This document shows, in pieces, positions 49,991 through 62,237 of a stretch of 64,000 bases of DNA. Under the pieces are notes generated by a model. The model did no database searches. It was not told where the DNA came from and worked only from the letters and a program-made list of their open reading frames with translations. A program made the position numbers and the translations under genes. How positions within the stretch are numbered: the stretch's first letter is position 1; the number at the start of each line of letters is the position of its first letter. The DNA comes from Auricularia sp. M13 (taxonomy: Eukaryota > Basidiomycota > Agaricomycetes > Auriculariales > Auriculariaceae): assembly GCA_037042915.1 (NCBI GenBank), contig CM073200.1, positions 3,716,832 to 3,780,831 of the forward strand, in the 5' to 3' direction.

Positions 49991-51261
49991 ATGCAATGGC
50001 TTAGCATTCTGGCAAGCGTTGGTATGGCCGTAGGTCCGCCGCTTGTGTATGCCGATCAGGTATGCTGCCTGGAATGACGCGTCGGGATCGTGCTCATTGC
50101 GGCGGTCTATAGGCGGCTAGCATTGTGCGGAAGAAGTATGCGGACAATGCTCACTTTCCAGACATTATTCTGAGTGACTCGGCGTACTCAGGGACTCGAC
50201 TGGCTTCTCGCGCGACGTATGCGCGATTCTGCTCATTGCCGTAGGTACACTAGCCGCTCCATGGTTATTATGCCCACACCATAATTTAAGAATATTACTC
50301 GGTGTTTCTTCTGGATTGGTGCGCTGCAATTATCGTATTCCGTAGAAACTCGCTGACGCGTGGAATCAGGGAACCGCTTTGAACTTGCGCTGCTCATCCA
50401 ATCCCTTCTCATGATCGTCGCTCAGGTACCTACCATCTGATCCAGTTCGCCGCGACTGTCATCGACGTGTCTACAGCTTGGTCTTCTGTACATCTGCATT
50501 CACTACCGACCAGCGAACCGGGCGGACAGCTACGGCGCATCGAGCCGTCCCTTCTCGTTCTGGCAGTGGCCGCTGTACCGGACATACATCGAATTCCTCA
50601 TCGCATTGGTCCTCTGCCAGACCATCCTGGTCCTGATATTCGGTCGGATGGGCTGGTTCGTTGATGCGTTGGGCTATGTCGCACTGGGACTGGAGAGTAC
50701 CTTGGTTCGTCGTCTCACCCGCGTGCATTCGTACCACTAACGAAGTGTATTTCAAGCCTATCCCTCAACTGATCAGGTTTGAGTGACAATCGTGCCATAT
50801 TCGGGCCCTTACCCGAGTCCGTCGCAGCAACTTCAAGCAGAAGTCGCTTTATGGCTTTCGCGCTTCCACATTGATTGGTTGGATTGGAGGAGATAGTTTT
50901 AAGTGATTTCCATCCCCAAGTCACAAAGCGCCGCAGCTGAATTATATCCACAGGACGGGCTATTTCTTCTGGCAAGGCAGTCCCATGCAATTCAAGGTAT
51001 GGTAAGGGTTGCACCGTTCTCACGGCAACCAACGGCTCGTGCAGGTTTGCGCTATATTCCAACTATCTGTCGATGTTGGTACGTGTTACCAGGCACAGAG
51101 CGCTGCGATTTACTCACGACGGCTCGTCAGCAATTGTCGCACAACGCTTGATCTACGGAGCTGCACCTCCAGCATTCATCATGGAAGATGATGACGACCT
51201 TGAAGAGGCGTTGAGGCTGGCCGAGGAGGGCGGTGATATCCCAGAGACACCTAGAACATGA
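49991..51261 (+). CDS. ANY1: PQ-loop repeat membrane protein (Any1/SLC66A2-like), eleven exons
   Basis: Seven-helix Golgi/endosome membrane protein related to PQLC1/SLC66A2 and yeast Any1, which antagonises flippases. Exons: 49991-50059, 50113-50135, 50192-50240, 50291-50318, 50370-50425, 50477-50704, 50757-50776, 50828-50902, 50954-50996, 51045-51078, 51131-51261, with all phases agreeing, giving 251 residues. The first PQ-like loop is VGPPLVYADQ; then SIVRKKDSTGFSRDVCAILL, NITRCFFWIGNRFELALLIQ and SLLMIVAQLGLLYICIHYRP. The long exon has YRTYIEFLIALVLCQTILVL and LGYVALGLESTLPIPQLISN, the second PQ loop. It continues KQKSLYGFRASTLIGWIGGD, FFWQGSPMQFKVCAIFQLSV, and an acidic tail (MEDDDDLEEALRLAEEG). 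No exon but the sixth and last exceeds 75 nt, so automated calling could easily miss it. Confidence 0.88.
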
Positions 51262-51455
51262 TATTAGATCATAGTATAGCTGTGAAAGCCTGAGGTGTAT
51301 CATAATACATGTTGCAGCTGCGGCTGTCAGAAAGTCGGTCAGTTTGCTTCCGTTGACGAAAGCAAACTTGTCCGCCTGCAGCAAAGTCCCAGTCGCTTGG
51401 CTGCGCGCGCACCCCTCTAAAACCAGACGCGTCCTTTGGTACTATCTGCCTCGCT

Positions 51456-54400
51456 ATGGACGCCTCGAAACCCATTACCTTCTGCGAGCACCTGCAGCTT
51501 TCGAGCGTGGGCATCCAGCCTGCCTCGATTTCCTTCCAGGTTCGTTACGTCCGACCTCGCGCCTGCCCGCCGGCAGCCATCCCAGCCTGCGCCCTTTGAG
51601 CTACTGTCCTGACGCCTGCTGCAGACTCTGACACTAGAGTCCGACCACTTTATCTGCGTGCGAGAGAAAGTCAACGAACTGAACCAGGTTGTCATCATCG
51701 ACCTCGCCGACGCCAACAATGTCCTGCGACGCCCCATCACGGCCGACTCGGCCATCATGCACCCCAAGGAGAAGATTCTGGCGCTGAAATGTGCGTATAT
51801 TCAGAAGCCCAGCAATGGCTTGCGCGTCGGTCTGGCATTGACACGTTGACTGACGCGTGCCGCAGCCCAGCGCCAGCTGCAGGTCTTCAACATTGAGCTC
51901 AAGCAAAAGGTCAAGTCTCATATGATGAACGAGGACGTCGTCTTCTGGAAGTGGATTTCGACCTCGACTCTTGGCCTCGTCACGGAGACGGCTGTCTACC
52001 ACTGGTCAATCTCTGACCAGACGTCGCCACCCCAGAAGATATTCGACCGCCATGCCAACCTTACTGGCGCACAGATTATCAACTACCGCGCCACTCCCGA
52101 TGACAAGTGGCTTGTCCTCGTAGGAATTGCTGGCAACACGACGAACCCGGCTGCATTCAAGGTCAAGGGCGCCATGCAGCTCTACAGCCGCGAGCGTGGT
52201 GTCAGCCAGCCGATTGAGGGGCATGCCGCGGCATTCGCGCAAATAAAGCTGGACGGCCACCCCATCCGACGAAGCTGTTCACTTTCTCAGTCCGCACGGC
52301 CACTGGCGCGAAGGTCAGCATTCACGCACGCAAGCGACATATTTTGAATTAAGCCGTGTTATAGCTGCACATCGTCGAGATTGACCATGCCGAGGGCAAC
52401 CCCGTTTTCCAGAAGAAAGCGGTCGACGTCTTCTTCCCACCAGAGGCCACCAACGACTTTCCAGTGGCCATGCAAGTTTCCCAACAGCACGGCATCATCT
52501 ACCTCGTCACCAAGTATGGCTTTATTCACCTTTACGATTTGGAGACTGGTGCCTGCATCTACATGAACCGCATCAGCGGCGAGACTATCTTCGTGACCGC
52601 GGAACACGAGGCCTCCCACGGTATCATCGGTGTCAACAAGAAGGGCCAAGTCCTGAGCGTCAGCGTCGACGAGCAGACGATGATTCCGTACATCTTGAAC
52701 GTCCTCAACAACGTCGAACTCGCCTTCAAGCTCGCCAGCCGCGCCAACCTTCCCGGCGCGGACGACCTCTATATCAAGCAGTACCAGCAGTTGTTTGCGT
52801 CCGGCCAGTACAACGAGGCCGCCAAGATCGCGGCTAACTCCCCTAGGGTATGCAAGGGTATCGGTCGTAGCGAACGCATATTGACGAGTTTAATATTCAG
52901 GGTATTCTACGTACTGCCCAGACTATTGAGGCGTTCAAAGCGGCACCTGTGGCACCCGGCTCGTTGTCCCCAATTTTGCAGTACTTCGGCATCCTGCTTG
53001 AGAAGGGCGAGCTGAACAAACTCGAGTCTCTTGAACTTGCGCGCCCTGTTTTGCAGCAGGGACGCAAGCAGCTGCTCGAGAAGTGGTTGAAGGAGAACAA
53101 GGTCAGTCCAGCCCGACTCGCTCTTGTACATTTCTCAAATATTCTTTAGTTGGACTGCAGCGAGGAGCTCGGCGACGTCGTGCGCTTACACGACATGACT
53201 CTGGCTCTGAGCGTATACCTGCGCGCGAATGTTCCGAACAAGGTCGTGGCGTGCTTCGCCGAGACGGGACAGACAGACAAGATCCTCCTCTATGCTAAGA
53301 AGGTTGGATACCAGCCCGATTATGCCACGCTCCTCCAGCACATCATGCGGACGAACCCGGAGAAGGGCACCGAATTCGCCATGCAACTTGTTAACGACGA
53401 GGCTGGCCCTCTTGTGACATTGAGCGCGTAAGCAATGCAATCACAGACCGCGACTATCCTTGCTGAAGAAATCATTTGTTAGGTGGTCGACATTTTCATG
53501 ATGCAGAACATGATTCAGCCGGCGACGTCCTTCCTACTCGACGCTCTGAAGGACAACCGTCCTGAGCAGGGGCCGCTGCAGACGCGTCTGCTCGAAATGA
53601 ACCTCATCAACGCGCCGCAGGTTGCAGATGCAATCCTCGGCAACAAGATGTTCACGCATTACGACAAGGCTCGCATCGCCAACCTTTGCGAAAAGGCTGG
53701 GCTCTTGCAGCGTGTACGTTTCTACGATCCTTTGCTAGCCATTGTATCTCATGCGATCCCCAGGCTCTCGAACATTACGACGACATTGCTGATATCAAGC
53801 GTGTCATCGTCCACACGAATGCGCTGAGCCCTGAGGTACACGCACCTACCGCTAACTTGGGAGCATTTTTACTGATCCACTTGTAGTGGCTGGTCGAGTA
53901 CTTCAGTAGATTGACGACCGAGCAAACCATGCAGTGTCTGCAGGAGATGCTGCGCCTGAACATCCGGCAAAACCTGCAGGTCGTCGTGCAAATTGCAACC
54001 AAATATTCGGATATTCTTGGCCCTATCAAGATAGTCGAGATGTTCGAGTCGTTCAAGAGTTTCCAGGGTACGTATCTAGGCTTTATTGAGCTGGTGGTGG
54101 TTTTGACTTTGCGCAGGCTTGTACTACTACCTCGGCTCTATCGTCAACATGAGCCAGGATCCTGAAGTCCACTTCAAGTACATCCAAGCTGCAACTCGCA
54201 CCGGACAGCTCGGAGAGGTCGAGCGGATTTGCCGCGAGAGCAACTTCTACAACCCCGAGAAGGTCAAGAACTTCCTCAAGGAGGCCAAGCTCTCGAACCA
54301 GTTGCCATTGATCATTGTGTGCGACCGCTTCGATTTCGTTCACGACCTCGTTCTCTACCTCTACCAGAACGGCTTGACCAACTTCATCGAGGTATATGTT

Positions 54401-57400
54401 CAGCGTGTCAACTCGGCGCGCACACCACAGGTCATTGGTGGGCTGCTCGATGTCGACTGTGATGAGACCACGATCAAGGGCTTGCTCGCGTCCGTCACTG
54501 GCAATTTCCCTATCGATGAACTTGTCGAGGAGGTTGAGACTAGGAATCGGTTGAAGCTCATCCTGCCATGGCTTGAAGCCCGTGTTCAGGCTGGTAGCCA
54601 GGACCCCGCTGTGTTCAACGCCCTTGCCAAGATCTTCATCGACAGCAACAACAACCCCGAAGCTTTCCTCAAGGAGAACAACGTACGTTGGCCGATAGTT
54701 GCGTGATGACTTCGCCTGATTTATCATCGTTAGCTGTACGAGCCGCTGGTTGTGGGCAAGTACTGCGAGAAGCGGGATCCTTACCTTGCCTTCATCGCCT
54801 ATGCTAAGGGCATGTGCGACGATGAGCTGGTCGCTATTACCAACGACAATGCTATGTTCAAGCAGCAGGCCCGTTACCTGGTGAAGCGTCGCCTTCCCGA
54901 ACTCTGGGCCCAGGTTCTTTCGCCAGACAATGTCCACCGTCGTCAGTTGATCGACCAGATCATTTCTACCGCCATCCCGGAGTGCACAGATCCCGACGAT
55001 GTCTCTGTCACCGTCAAGGCGTTCATTGTCGCAGACCTGCCAATTGAACTCATCGAACTCCTGGAGAAGATTATCGTCGAGCCCTCGCCGTTTAGCGACA
55101 ACAAGAGCTTGCAGAACCTCCTCCTTCTTACGGCCATCCGCGCAGACAAGGGCAAGGTCGTTGGATACATTAACAAACTGTCCAATTACGACTTCCTCGA
55201 CATTGCCAAGATCGCCACGGACCATGGCCTGTTCGAAGAGGCCCTCACGATTTACAAGAAGTATGACCAGCATGCGCTGGCCATGAATGTGTTGGTGGAG
55301 CATATCGTCAGCCTGGATCGCGGTGTCGAATATGCCAACAAGGTCAACCTGCCCGAGGTTTGGAGTCGTCTTGCGAAGGCCCAGTTGGATGGTCTGCGCA
55401 TCAAGGAATCCATTGGTACGTTCGGGCATCGAAATCATTCGTGGAGGCTAAATCTTCGTAGATTCGTACATCAAGGCGCAGGACCCGTCGAATTTCGCCG
55501 AAGTCATCGAGATTGCGAACCATGCTGGCAAGCACGACGACCTCGTACGCTATCTGCAAATGGCGCGCAAGACATTGCGTGAGCCCAGGATAGACACCGA
55601 ACTCGCGTATGCGTATGCGAAGACGGACCGCCTGCACGACATGGAGGAGTTCCTGTCCATGACGAACGTTGCGGACATCCTCAGCGTCGGAGAGAAGTGC
55701 TTCGAGGACGAGCTTTACCAGGCTGCGAAGCTGCTCTTCAGCAGCATCAACAACTGGGCGCGGTTGGCGACCACCCTCATCTACCTCGGCGAGACGCAAG
55801 CCGCTGTGGAGAGTGCTCGTAAGGCGGGCAACACTCAGGTCTGGAAGCAAGTGCAGCACGCTTGTCTTGAAAAGAAGGAGTTCCGCTTGGTCAGTTCATC
55901 GACACCTGGGTTTCTCCATCTTGACGTGTTTTTAGGCCCAAATTTGTGGCTTGAACGTCATTGTGCATGCGGTGAGTTACACGTTGTCGTTCTCTTGCTG
56001 TTACTCATTATAATCCAGGAAGAGCTTCCGATCCTGCTCAAGGAGTACGAGAAGCGCGGGTTTTTCGATGAAGTAGTCGCACTTCTTGAGGCCGGTCTGA
56101 GCCTCGAGCGTGCTCACGTATGTTGATGATTCACACTTCATCGACGACTCTAATATTTATTCTCTTAGATGGGCATCTTCACTGAGCTTGCTATTCTCTA
56201 TAGCAAGTATCGCCCAGAGAAGTGTATGTTGGGCCTACTGTTCTAGCATTGGTCTCATTGCTTCACCAGTGATGGAGCACCTTAAGCTTTTCGTCGCCCG
56301 TATCAACATTCCGAAGGTCAGTATAATTGCGACCTACACTGTTTGTAGGCTGCTCTAACGTCAAATAACAGGCCATCAAAGCCACTGAGAAGGCTCACCT
56401 GTGGCCGGAGTTGGTCTACCTTTACATCAAATATGACGAATTCGTATGTTTTTGTTCCTTGCACATTATTGCCCAGTATCTCAAATTTCATAGGACAACG
56501 CTGCCTTGGCCATGATGGAACGCGCTGCCGATGCATGGGAGCACAACCAATTCAAGGACGTTGTCGTGCGGGTTGCCAACATCGAAATGTAAGCAAGAGG
56601 TCCATGTCATTGAACATTGCTAATACCAGTCGCCTGTAGCTACTACAAGGTACGGCATCCAGCCCAAAGCATATGTTCCCGCTAATTATCGATTCAAGGC
56701 TCTTTCTTTCTACCTGCAAGAGCAACCGACTCTGCTGAACGACTTGCTAACGGTGCTGATTCCTCGTATCGACCATTCCCGGGTTGTGCGCATGTTCCAG
56801 CACAAGGACAACGACAACGTTCCGCTCATCAAGCCGTACCTCATTGCCGTGCAACATGTTAGTTCTTCTGCTCTCTCCCAGACCACTACTCATAACATTT
56901 TACAGTTGAACATCGAAGCGGTCAACGATGCCTACAATGATCTCCTGATTGAAGAGGAGGACTACAAGACGCTTCGCGACTCAATTGATAGCTTTGACAA
57001 CTTCAACGCGACAGCCCTTGCGAGGCGATTGGAAGGTAGTGAACTGCTTGAGTTCCGTCGACTGGCCGCCCACTTGTACAAGGTCTGTAGGGACATGTTC
57101 ATGAACGCTTCGTGAAACTGACAGCATGCAGAAAAACTCGCGCTGGGAGGAATCCATCTCTCTGTCCAAGCGCGACAAGCTTTTCAAAGACGCGATCATC
57201 ACTGCTGGCGTATCGAACTCCGTGGAGGTTGCTGAAGAGCTCATGTCGTATTTCGTCGACATCGGCAACAAGGAGTGCTTCGCGGCCATCCTTTACCTTT
57301 GCTTCGACCTCCTTCGTGCAGATGTAGTGGCCGAGCTCTCCTGGCAACATGGGCTCAACGACTTCTACATGCCTTACTACATCCAGAACCAACGCCGGCT

Positions 57401-57775
57401 AGTGGAACGCGTGAGTCTGCTGGCGTCGCTGCAATTGTCTACTCACGGGTCTACACAGCTGTCCACTCTTGAGAAGGAAGTCCGCGAACGGTCAGAGAAG
57501 GAGAAGAAGAAGGAGCAGCAGGAAGAGGAGGAGCCTATCATCACGCCGGGCATGAATCGTCTAATGATCACACAAGGGAACGGGTAATGCGATTCCACAA
57601 TCTTCACGTGCACCTAGCTGACCTCGTATCAGGTTTGCGGGACCTGCACCGCCGATATACGCAAATGGCACGGGTATGCCCATGCCCATGTCTATGCCCC
57701 CGGTGAGTACAGTCGTCAGCATTGTCAGCTGCCACTGATAGTCCACAGCACATGACTGGTTTCCCCTCGTTTTAG
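51456..57775 (+). CDS. CHC1: Clathrin heavy chain
   Basis: Triskelion leg of the clathrin coat in endocytosis and Golgi-endosome traffic. It starts at 51456 ([20 protein letters not shown]). The N-terminal beta-propeller is followed by linker and clathrin heavy-chain repeats. Recognisable blocks are [60 protein letters not shown] and [20 protein letters not shown]. Further on are [66 protein letters not shown]-type repeats such as [19 protein letters not shown], then [20 protein letters not shown]. The light-chain/trimerisation end is [20 protein letters not shown] and a tail [18 protein letters not shown]. About twenty short introns, several in the 3' half. A 451-residue antisense frame (54083-55438) is a codon-bias shadow. 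Confidence 0.97.
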
Positions 57776-57966
57776 TGTCGCCCCGTGCCGTACCATACAT
57801 GCTTTCTATTTGCTTATAAACTTGCCTTTCCTTTGCTGCTCTGAACTTGCAGGCGCTTTGTGCTATCCGTAAACATATACTGAGTCGACTGTTGAGCGTC
57901 TTTGCTGGACTGCCATCTATGAACTGACTTTCGCAGGTGACACGTGTATGTATTCCTGCTCCCTTC

Positions 57967-58801
57967 ATGTCCGGAGAGACGACGGTGCGTGATTTAAAGC
58001 CTATGAGGTCTTGGCTAACGATCTAAGGTAGATGTATGCTCATCATCATCCTCTGGCCATTGCATGCGAGCCCGACAGTCACAAAGAAGACCAGCTTCTC
58101 GCGGAGCACAACATCAACAAACGGCTCATTACTGACCAGACTATCCGCGAGAGCCGCATCCTGGCTCGCGTCGAGGCCGTCCGCTTCGGGCATCTCGTCA
58201 GAAAGCCCGGCGTACCGGCCTGTCTGATCGTTTTCGAATTTCGCTTCGCCCCGTTCGACACGCGGTTCCGCCAGGCCAGCGTCGACATCCAGTTCGGACC
58301 CGTCGAGGAGGACGCGCGCGAAGACGTGCGCATCGAGGCGCTGTCCCCGGAGCGCCTGGTGGGCGATGCGTCGGAGACGCGCGTGCGGCATGTGCTGGAG
58401 GGCAGCCTGGCGCTGGGCGTCCGAGCCGGCGTCGTCTCCGCGACGCCGCTGGGCGTCTCCGCCCGGCGGGAGGAGGAGCGCAGCGTGCGCGGCAGCATGC
58501 GCGTGCTGGGCACCGGCGTCGACACGCCGCGCGCGCGCTTCACGCTCGAGGAGAACGCGGCCACGCGCGCGGGCATCCCGGACGCGTTCGTCGCCGCCGT
58601 GCTCCTCGAGCACCGCGGCCCGTTCCGCTTCGACGTCGTCGTCAAGGTGGCCGTCGCGCGCGGCGACGCCGTGCGCTTCGCGATCGCGAGCTGGTTCAGT
58701 CGGCGGAGGTCAACACGTTGGTAGTTGATGACGAGGTCGACTTTGGGCAGCTCCCGAGCGCGTTGGACATCGATCCGAATGTGTTCACGTTCTCGCGCTA
58801 G
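57967..58801 (+). CDS. Fungal orphan family protein, GC-rich
   Basis: I recognise the overall pattern as a common unnamed fungal family but not a function. The preferred model has exon 1 57967-57984 (MSGETT), exon 2 from 58032 (MYAHHHPLAIACEPD) to about 58647, and a last exon from 58701 (SAEVNTLVVDDEVDFGQLPS) to the stop at 58801. The second intron uses an AAG|GTGGCC donor and GGTTCAG acceptor (53 nt). Typical family elements are LARVEAVRFGHLVR, IVFEFRFAPFDTRFRQASVD, GSLALGVRAGVVSATPLGVS, TPRARFTLEENAATRAGIPD and VAAVLLEHRGPFRFDVVVK. From about 58250 to 58700 the GC content is very high, so all frames stay open; the chosen frame is the one with hydrophobic-strand periodicity. Confidence 0.6.
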
Positions 58802-59962
58802 CTTTCTGTTCACCCATGAACCCTACGGACCGTATTGTAAAGCTGATATTATTATGATACTTTGATTCTTAGTAAATACCAGGATAGTGTGGCAGGATGC
58901 TATTATCATGATCACTGGCGATTTGCGTCGAGCTGCACGCAAGTGAAACCAGGAGCAGAGTTGTCCCAAGCCTAATCCGCAATCCACTGCGTGTTTGCTC
59001 GAGTGAGAGAGCAAACTGCTGTTGACACGCAGTATACGGCACTGGATTCCGTCCGGCCCCCACTGGAGCCGTGCCACTTGGAGCGAAACAAATGCGGTAG
59101 GTTCCAGACACGCAGCTTCTGTGCCAGACCGAGTTCAAAATGCCAACGTCGCGCGCACGCTGCTGCAGACCGGCGTACAAATGCAGGTGCAGCACCCTCC
59201 GGTTGCTGCAAGCCAGGAGTCTGCACTAGTTGATTTGCTAACGCCACAGTGAACCTTCCTCTTGACCGGGAGAATCATTCGTAATATCGCATGTCATGAA
59301 GCAACAGTTGAAGAAATCGATCGTGGTCATGGAACCCGAGCCCTATTAGCACAATATCCACGTTTGTCAGTGTCCCGGTGCATGCCAGCCGTGCACCTCT
59401 GGTTGAAACGGCACGGATGGCCTATCGTGAATGTGTGGACTGGTGATCCGTGGCAGCCACGTGCGGGGAGGTGTTGGCGCAGACAGATGTCATCGGATGT
59501 TAAATTTGTTACATACTGGATCCATGTTGGCGCGACGGGGAAGTACGTTGAATGCACGTCCAACGAGGCGACTAAACAGGGTCGAGCACTAGCAAGACAC
59601 GGCGCCGAAAATCCCCAGGGCGCTGACATAGTCGGGGGTAATATGAATGGAGTTGACAGGGTCGGAGGCCGCGGCCTGTAGAATGCAGCAGAGTACCGGA
59701 TGTGCTCCGAGGGTAATTCGCCAGCGCTCAAAGCAGTACCCAAAGCACCCCAGTCACCTTCGAACGGGATAACCGCCCAGGCAGGATTGGACGAGAAGAG
59801 GCCAGGTTCGGGATGGGCAGCCGTCTAGCCGTAGCCGCTATCGAAACGTGCGCTGCCAGCTCGCACGTTCGCGTCGCGGACAGGACGAGATAAAACACGA
59901 CCCGGTCCGGGGGCATGCACGTCGTCGCCACACGCCATCCCTGTTTCCCGAGTGCGACGCTG
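58802..59962. other. 1.16-kb intergenic region
   Basis: Between the orphan gene and the TLC gene, both on the plus strand. Scattered ORFs on both strands show no motif, signal or plausible splice structure. Confidence 0.5.
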
Positions 59963-61212
59963 ATGCTGGTCCTGGGGCGCGAGACGGTGCTGGCGGCGAG
60001 CGCGTTCCTCGGGGCGTATGCGGCGCTGCACTCGCTGTGGCCGGAGCCCAAGCGGCGCGCGTGGGTGATCACGTTCCTCGCCGCGGGGCTGTCCGTCGCG
60101 TCGAGTGCGCCGTTGGTGCTGAGCGTCGTGTGGGCGCTGGGCGACGTGCGGGTGCTGTCGGAGCTGGATGAGCGGCGGGCCGGGGCGTCGGCGTTTGCGG
60201 TGCACGTGTTCCAGGGCTACCTCGTCGCGTGAGTTGTACAGCTGGATCGATTCGAGCGTAACGGCAGACTGACGGTGCCCCACGCCCCAGCGATCTCGTT
60301 GCAGGCGCACTGCATTATGCCGCGCAGATAAACGTGCTCACGGGATGGTGCCACCGTCAGTCCCGAGTCCCCACCCCCCAACCCATGCTCGCACTCACCG
60401 CCCTCCCGGCGACAGACATCGCATACATCCTGCTGCTGCAGTACGTCCTCGCACGCGGCCCGCCCTGGACCTCCATCTTCACCCTCGCCCTCGTCATGGA
60501 GCTCCCGACCTTCCTGCTCGCCGCGGCCCGCCTGGTGCCGCGCGCCCGACACGACGGCCTCTTCAACGCCTCGTTCTTCGCGACCCGCATATGTCTGCAC
60601 GTCGCCCTCATCGCCGCCTTTGCCCTCCCCGCCAACCGCCCAGACGGCAGCTGGGCGCCGGCGTGTCTGTTCGCACTCGCATTCCCGCTGCACGCGTTCT
60701 GGTTTGCGCGCCAGATACAGCTGCGCCGCGAAGCCAAGCAGGCCAAGAGCCACATCGTCGTCCCGCTCAAGCTCAGCGTCCAGATCACCTCCGGATCGCC
60801 CGCACCGACGCCAGCATCAGCAACACCGGTGCAAGAAGGCGATGACGCAGCACTGGCCGCGCTGAAGTCGCCGCCGCCAGAAGCAGAAGACGAGCCGCCG
60901 TACTCGTCGTCGTCGTCGTCCAGCTCGAGCTCGAGCTCCGAGGACGACCTTGTCTTCGTGCCCACGACGCCGCCGCCATCGCCCGAGCTCGACCTGCACC
61001 TCCTGCGCCACGCGCTCAAGGAGTCTGCCGCCGCCGCCGAGGAACCGCTGCGCATACGCGCGATGCTCATCGCCGCCTCGCGCGGGCGCTACGCCGCGCT
61101 CGCCGCGCGCGCCCGCGGGCTGTACCGCGAGGCATGGGCGCGCAACCGCCCGCCGATGGCTGCGTATGCCCGCAGCCCCACGGCTTTGCGGAGAGAGGTC
61201 GTCGTTAACTGA
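59963..61212 (+). CDS. TLC-domain membrane protein (TRAM/LAG1/CLN8-like)
   Basis: Multi-pass ER/Golgi membrane protein of the TLC group; lipid-related role unknown. Exons 59963-60228, 60291-60355 and 60416-61212 give 375 residues. The TLC region runs from TVLAASAFLGAYAALHSLWP to VFQGYLVADLVAGALHYAAQ, LTGWCHHIAYILLLQYVLAR, LVMELPTFLLAAARLVPRAR and NASFFATRICLHVALIAAF, ending in HAFWFARQIQLRREAKQAK. The His pair in GWCHH is the conserved TLC site. A C-terminal cytosolic tail of about 130 residues is disordered, with a run of twelve Ser (60904-60939) followed by acidic and Pro-rich sequence. An upstream in-frame Met (59915) is less likely. The GC-rich tail creates a long antisense frame that is not a gene. 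Confidence 0.82.
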
Positions 61213-61606
61213 TAGACCGACCGCCGTTCATGTCCCGTCACGAGTTTCATTTGTCGGTATGTCGCCTGTGGCCTCTCGATTTGTTTGTATTACTAGTATT
61301 GGTCCGGGAGCCTAGGTCGGCCTGTAATGGCATTGTTGGCTGCTTGCTTTGCGAACCCTGAGTGCGCAGAAGGCGATGTGGTTTGGCTAGGATGTGGGGG
61401 AACCGAAACGCGAGAATTGAAGCAAAATTGAGCGCGCTGTTTTGAATCGCAGACGACAGGATCGCAAGAACGCATCATGTGCCATATTACAGGGCAGGAG
61501 GGAAGACGGTTAGCGCGCGTTGGTCGGGAAAAGCGAGCTCAAGTCGCGTTTTGTTTGCCCGCCAAACAACGCGTCTCATCCTCCGCCACCGCCCAGCACT
61601 TCATCG
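61213..61606. other. Intergenic between TLC gene and HSK3
   Basis: A 394-bp spacer with both genes on the plus strand. Contains the HSK3 promoter; no element recognised. Confidence 0.5.
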
Positions 61607-61935
61607 ATGAGCTCGGCCGCGGCGACAAAGGAACGGCTCTACGTGCAGCTCGCGACGAAGCTCGGCCGCTTCTCCGCCGCGCTGGAGCGCACGTCGCGCT
61701 CGACGGCGCAGCTCAAGACCGACGTCCAGGCCATGCAGGTCCTCGCAGGCCTGCATGCTGCGCAGTGAGTATCGTTGCTGCGAGAGCGACATGCATGTGA
61801 GTTAATGGTGGCGTGTGTAGGTTTATGGCTGTTGCGCGTGTCGTGGATATCGAGGACGAGTTGGCGCTTGCGGCTGAAGAGGCTGCTGAGGCTGAGCGCG
61901 AGCGCGAACGCGAACGCGGTGATACTTCGACATGA
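61607..61935 (+). CDS. HSK3: DASH complex subunit Hsk3-like
   Basis: Small coiled-coil subunit of the DASH/Dam1 ring that couples kinetochores to spindle microtubules. Two exons (61607-61764, 61821-61935) give 90 residues, in the family's size range. The sequence is TKERLYVQLATKLGRFSAAL, RSTAQLKTDVQAMQVLAGLH, then AAQFMAVARVVDIEDELALA. The L-x3-L heptads followed by LAGLHAAQFMAVARV are the recognised Hsk3 pattern. The C-terminus is an Ala/Glu/Arg-rich helix. An upstream in-frame Met (61520) would add 29 Pro-rich residues and is unlikely. Confidence 0.85.
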
Positions 61936-62237
61936 GCCTCGAAGAATCGTACATGTCTTTGATCTGCCACTGAACGCGCTGAAGTTCTCAGCCGAGCTGC
62001 ATTTGTGATGGTTACATTGCGTATGTGTGTACAATTGAGATATTGGATGTTCAGGAGCCTCGTACTTGCTGGACTGGACTACTGACTGCTGTCAGTGCAT
62101 GCATGTGAGGTATAGTATCGCGCTGTTTGAGAGTATTCACACGACACTGTCCGCGAGTGGAGTATAGCCAGGTGCGGACGGCGGTCACATTGAATGCCAC
62201 TTGCGAGCATGCAGAGTATAACCATGGTGAAAGCATT
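61936..62237. other. Convergent 3' regions of HSK3 and EMC5
   Basis: A 302-bp space between convergent stops. Nothing recognisable. Confidence 0.5.

Noticed and set aside
54083-55438. 451-residue minus-strand ORF opposite clathrin heavy chain
   Set aside because: It mirrors conserved CHC1 exons; codon bias of the sense gene keeps the antisense frame open. It has no intron logic or motifs of its own.
60357-61070. Ser/Arg-rich minus-strand ORF opposite the TLC gene
   Set aside because: GC-rich shadow of the coding tail; lacks a start context and known domains.
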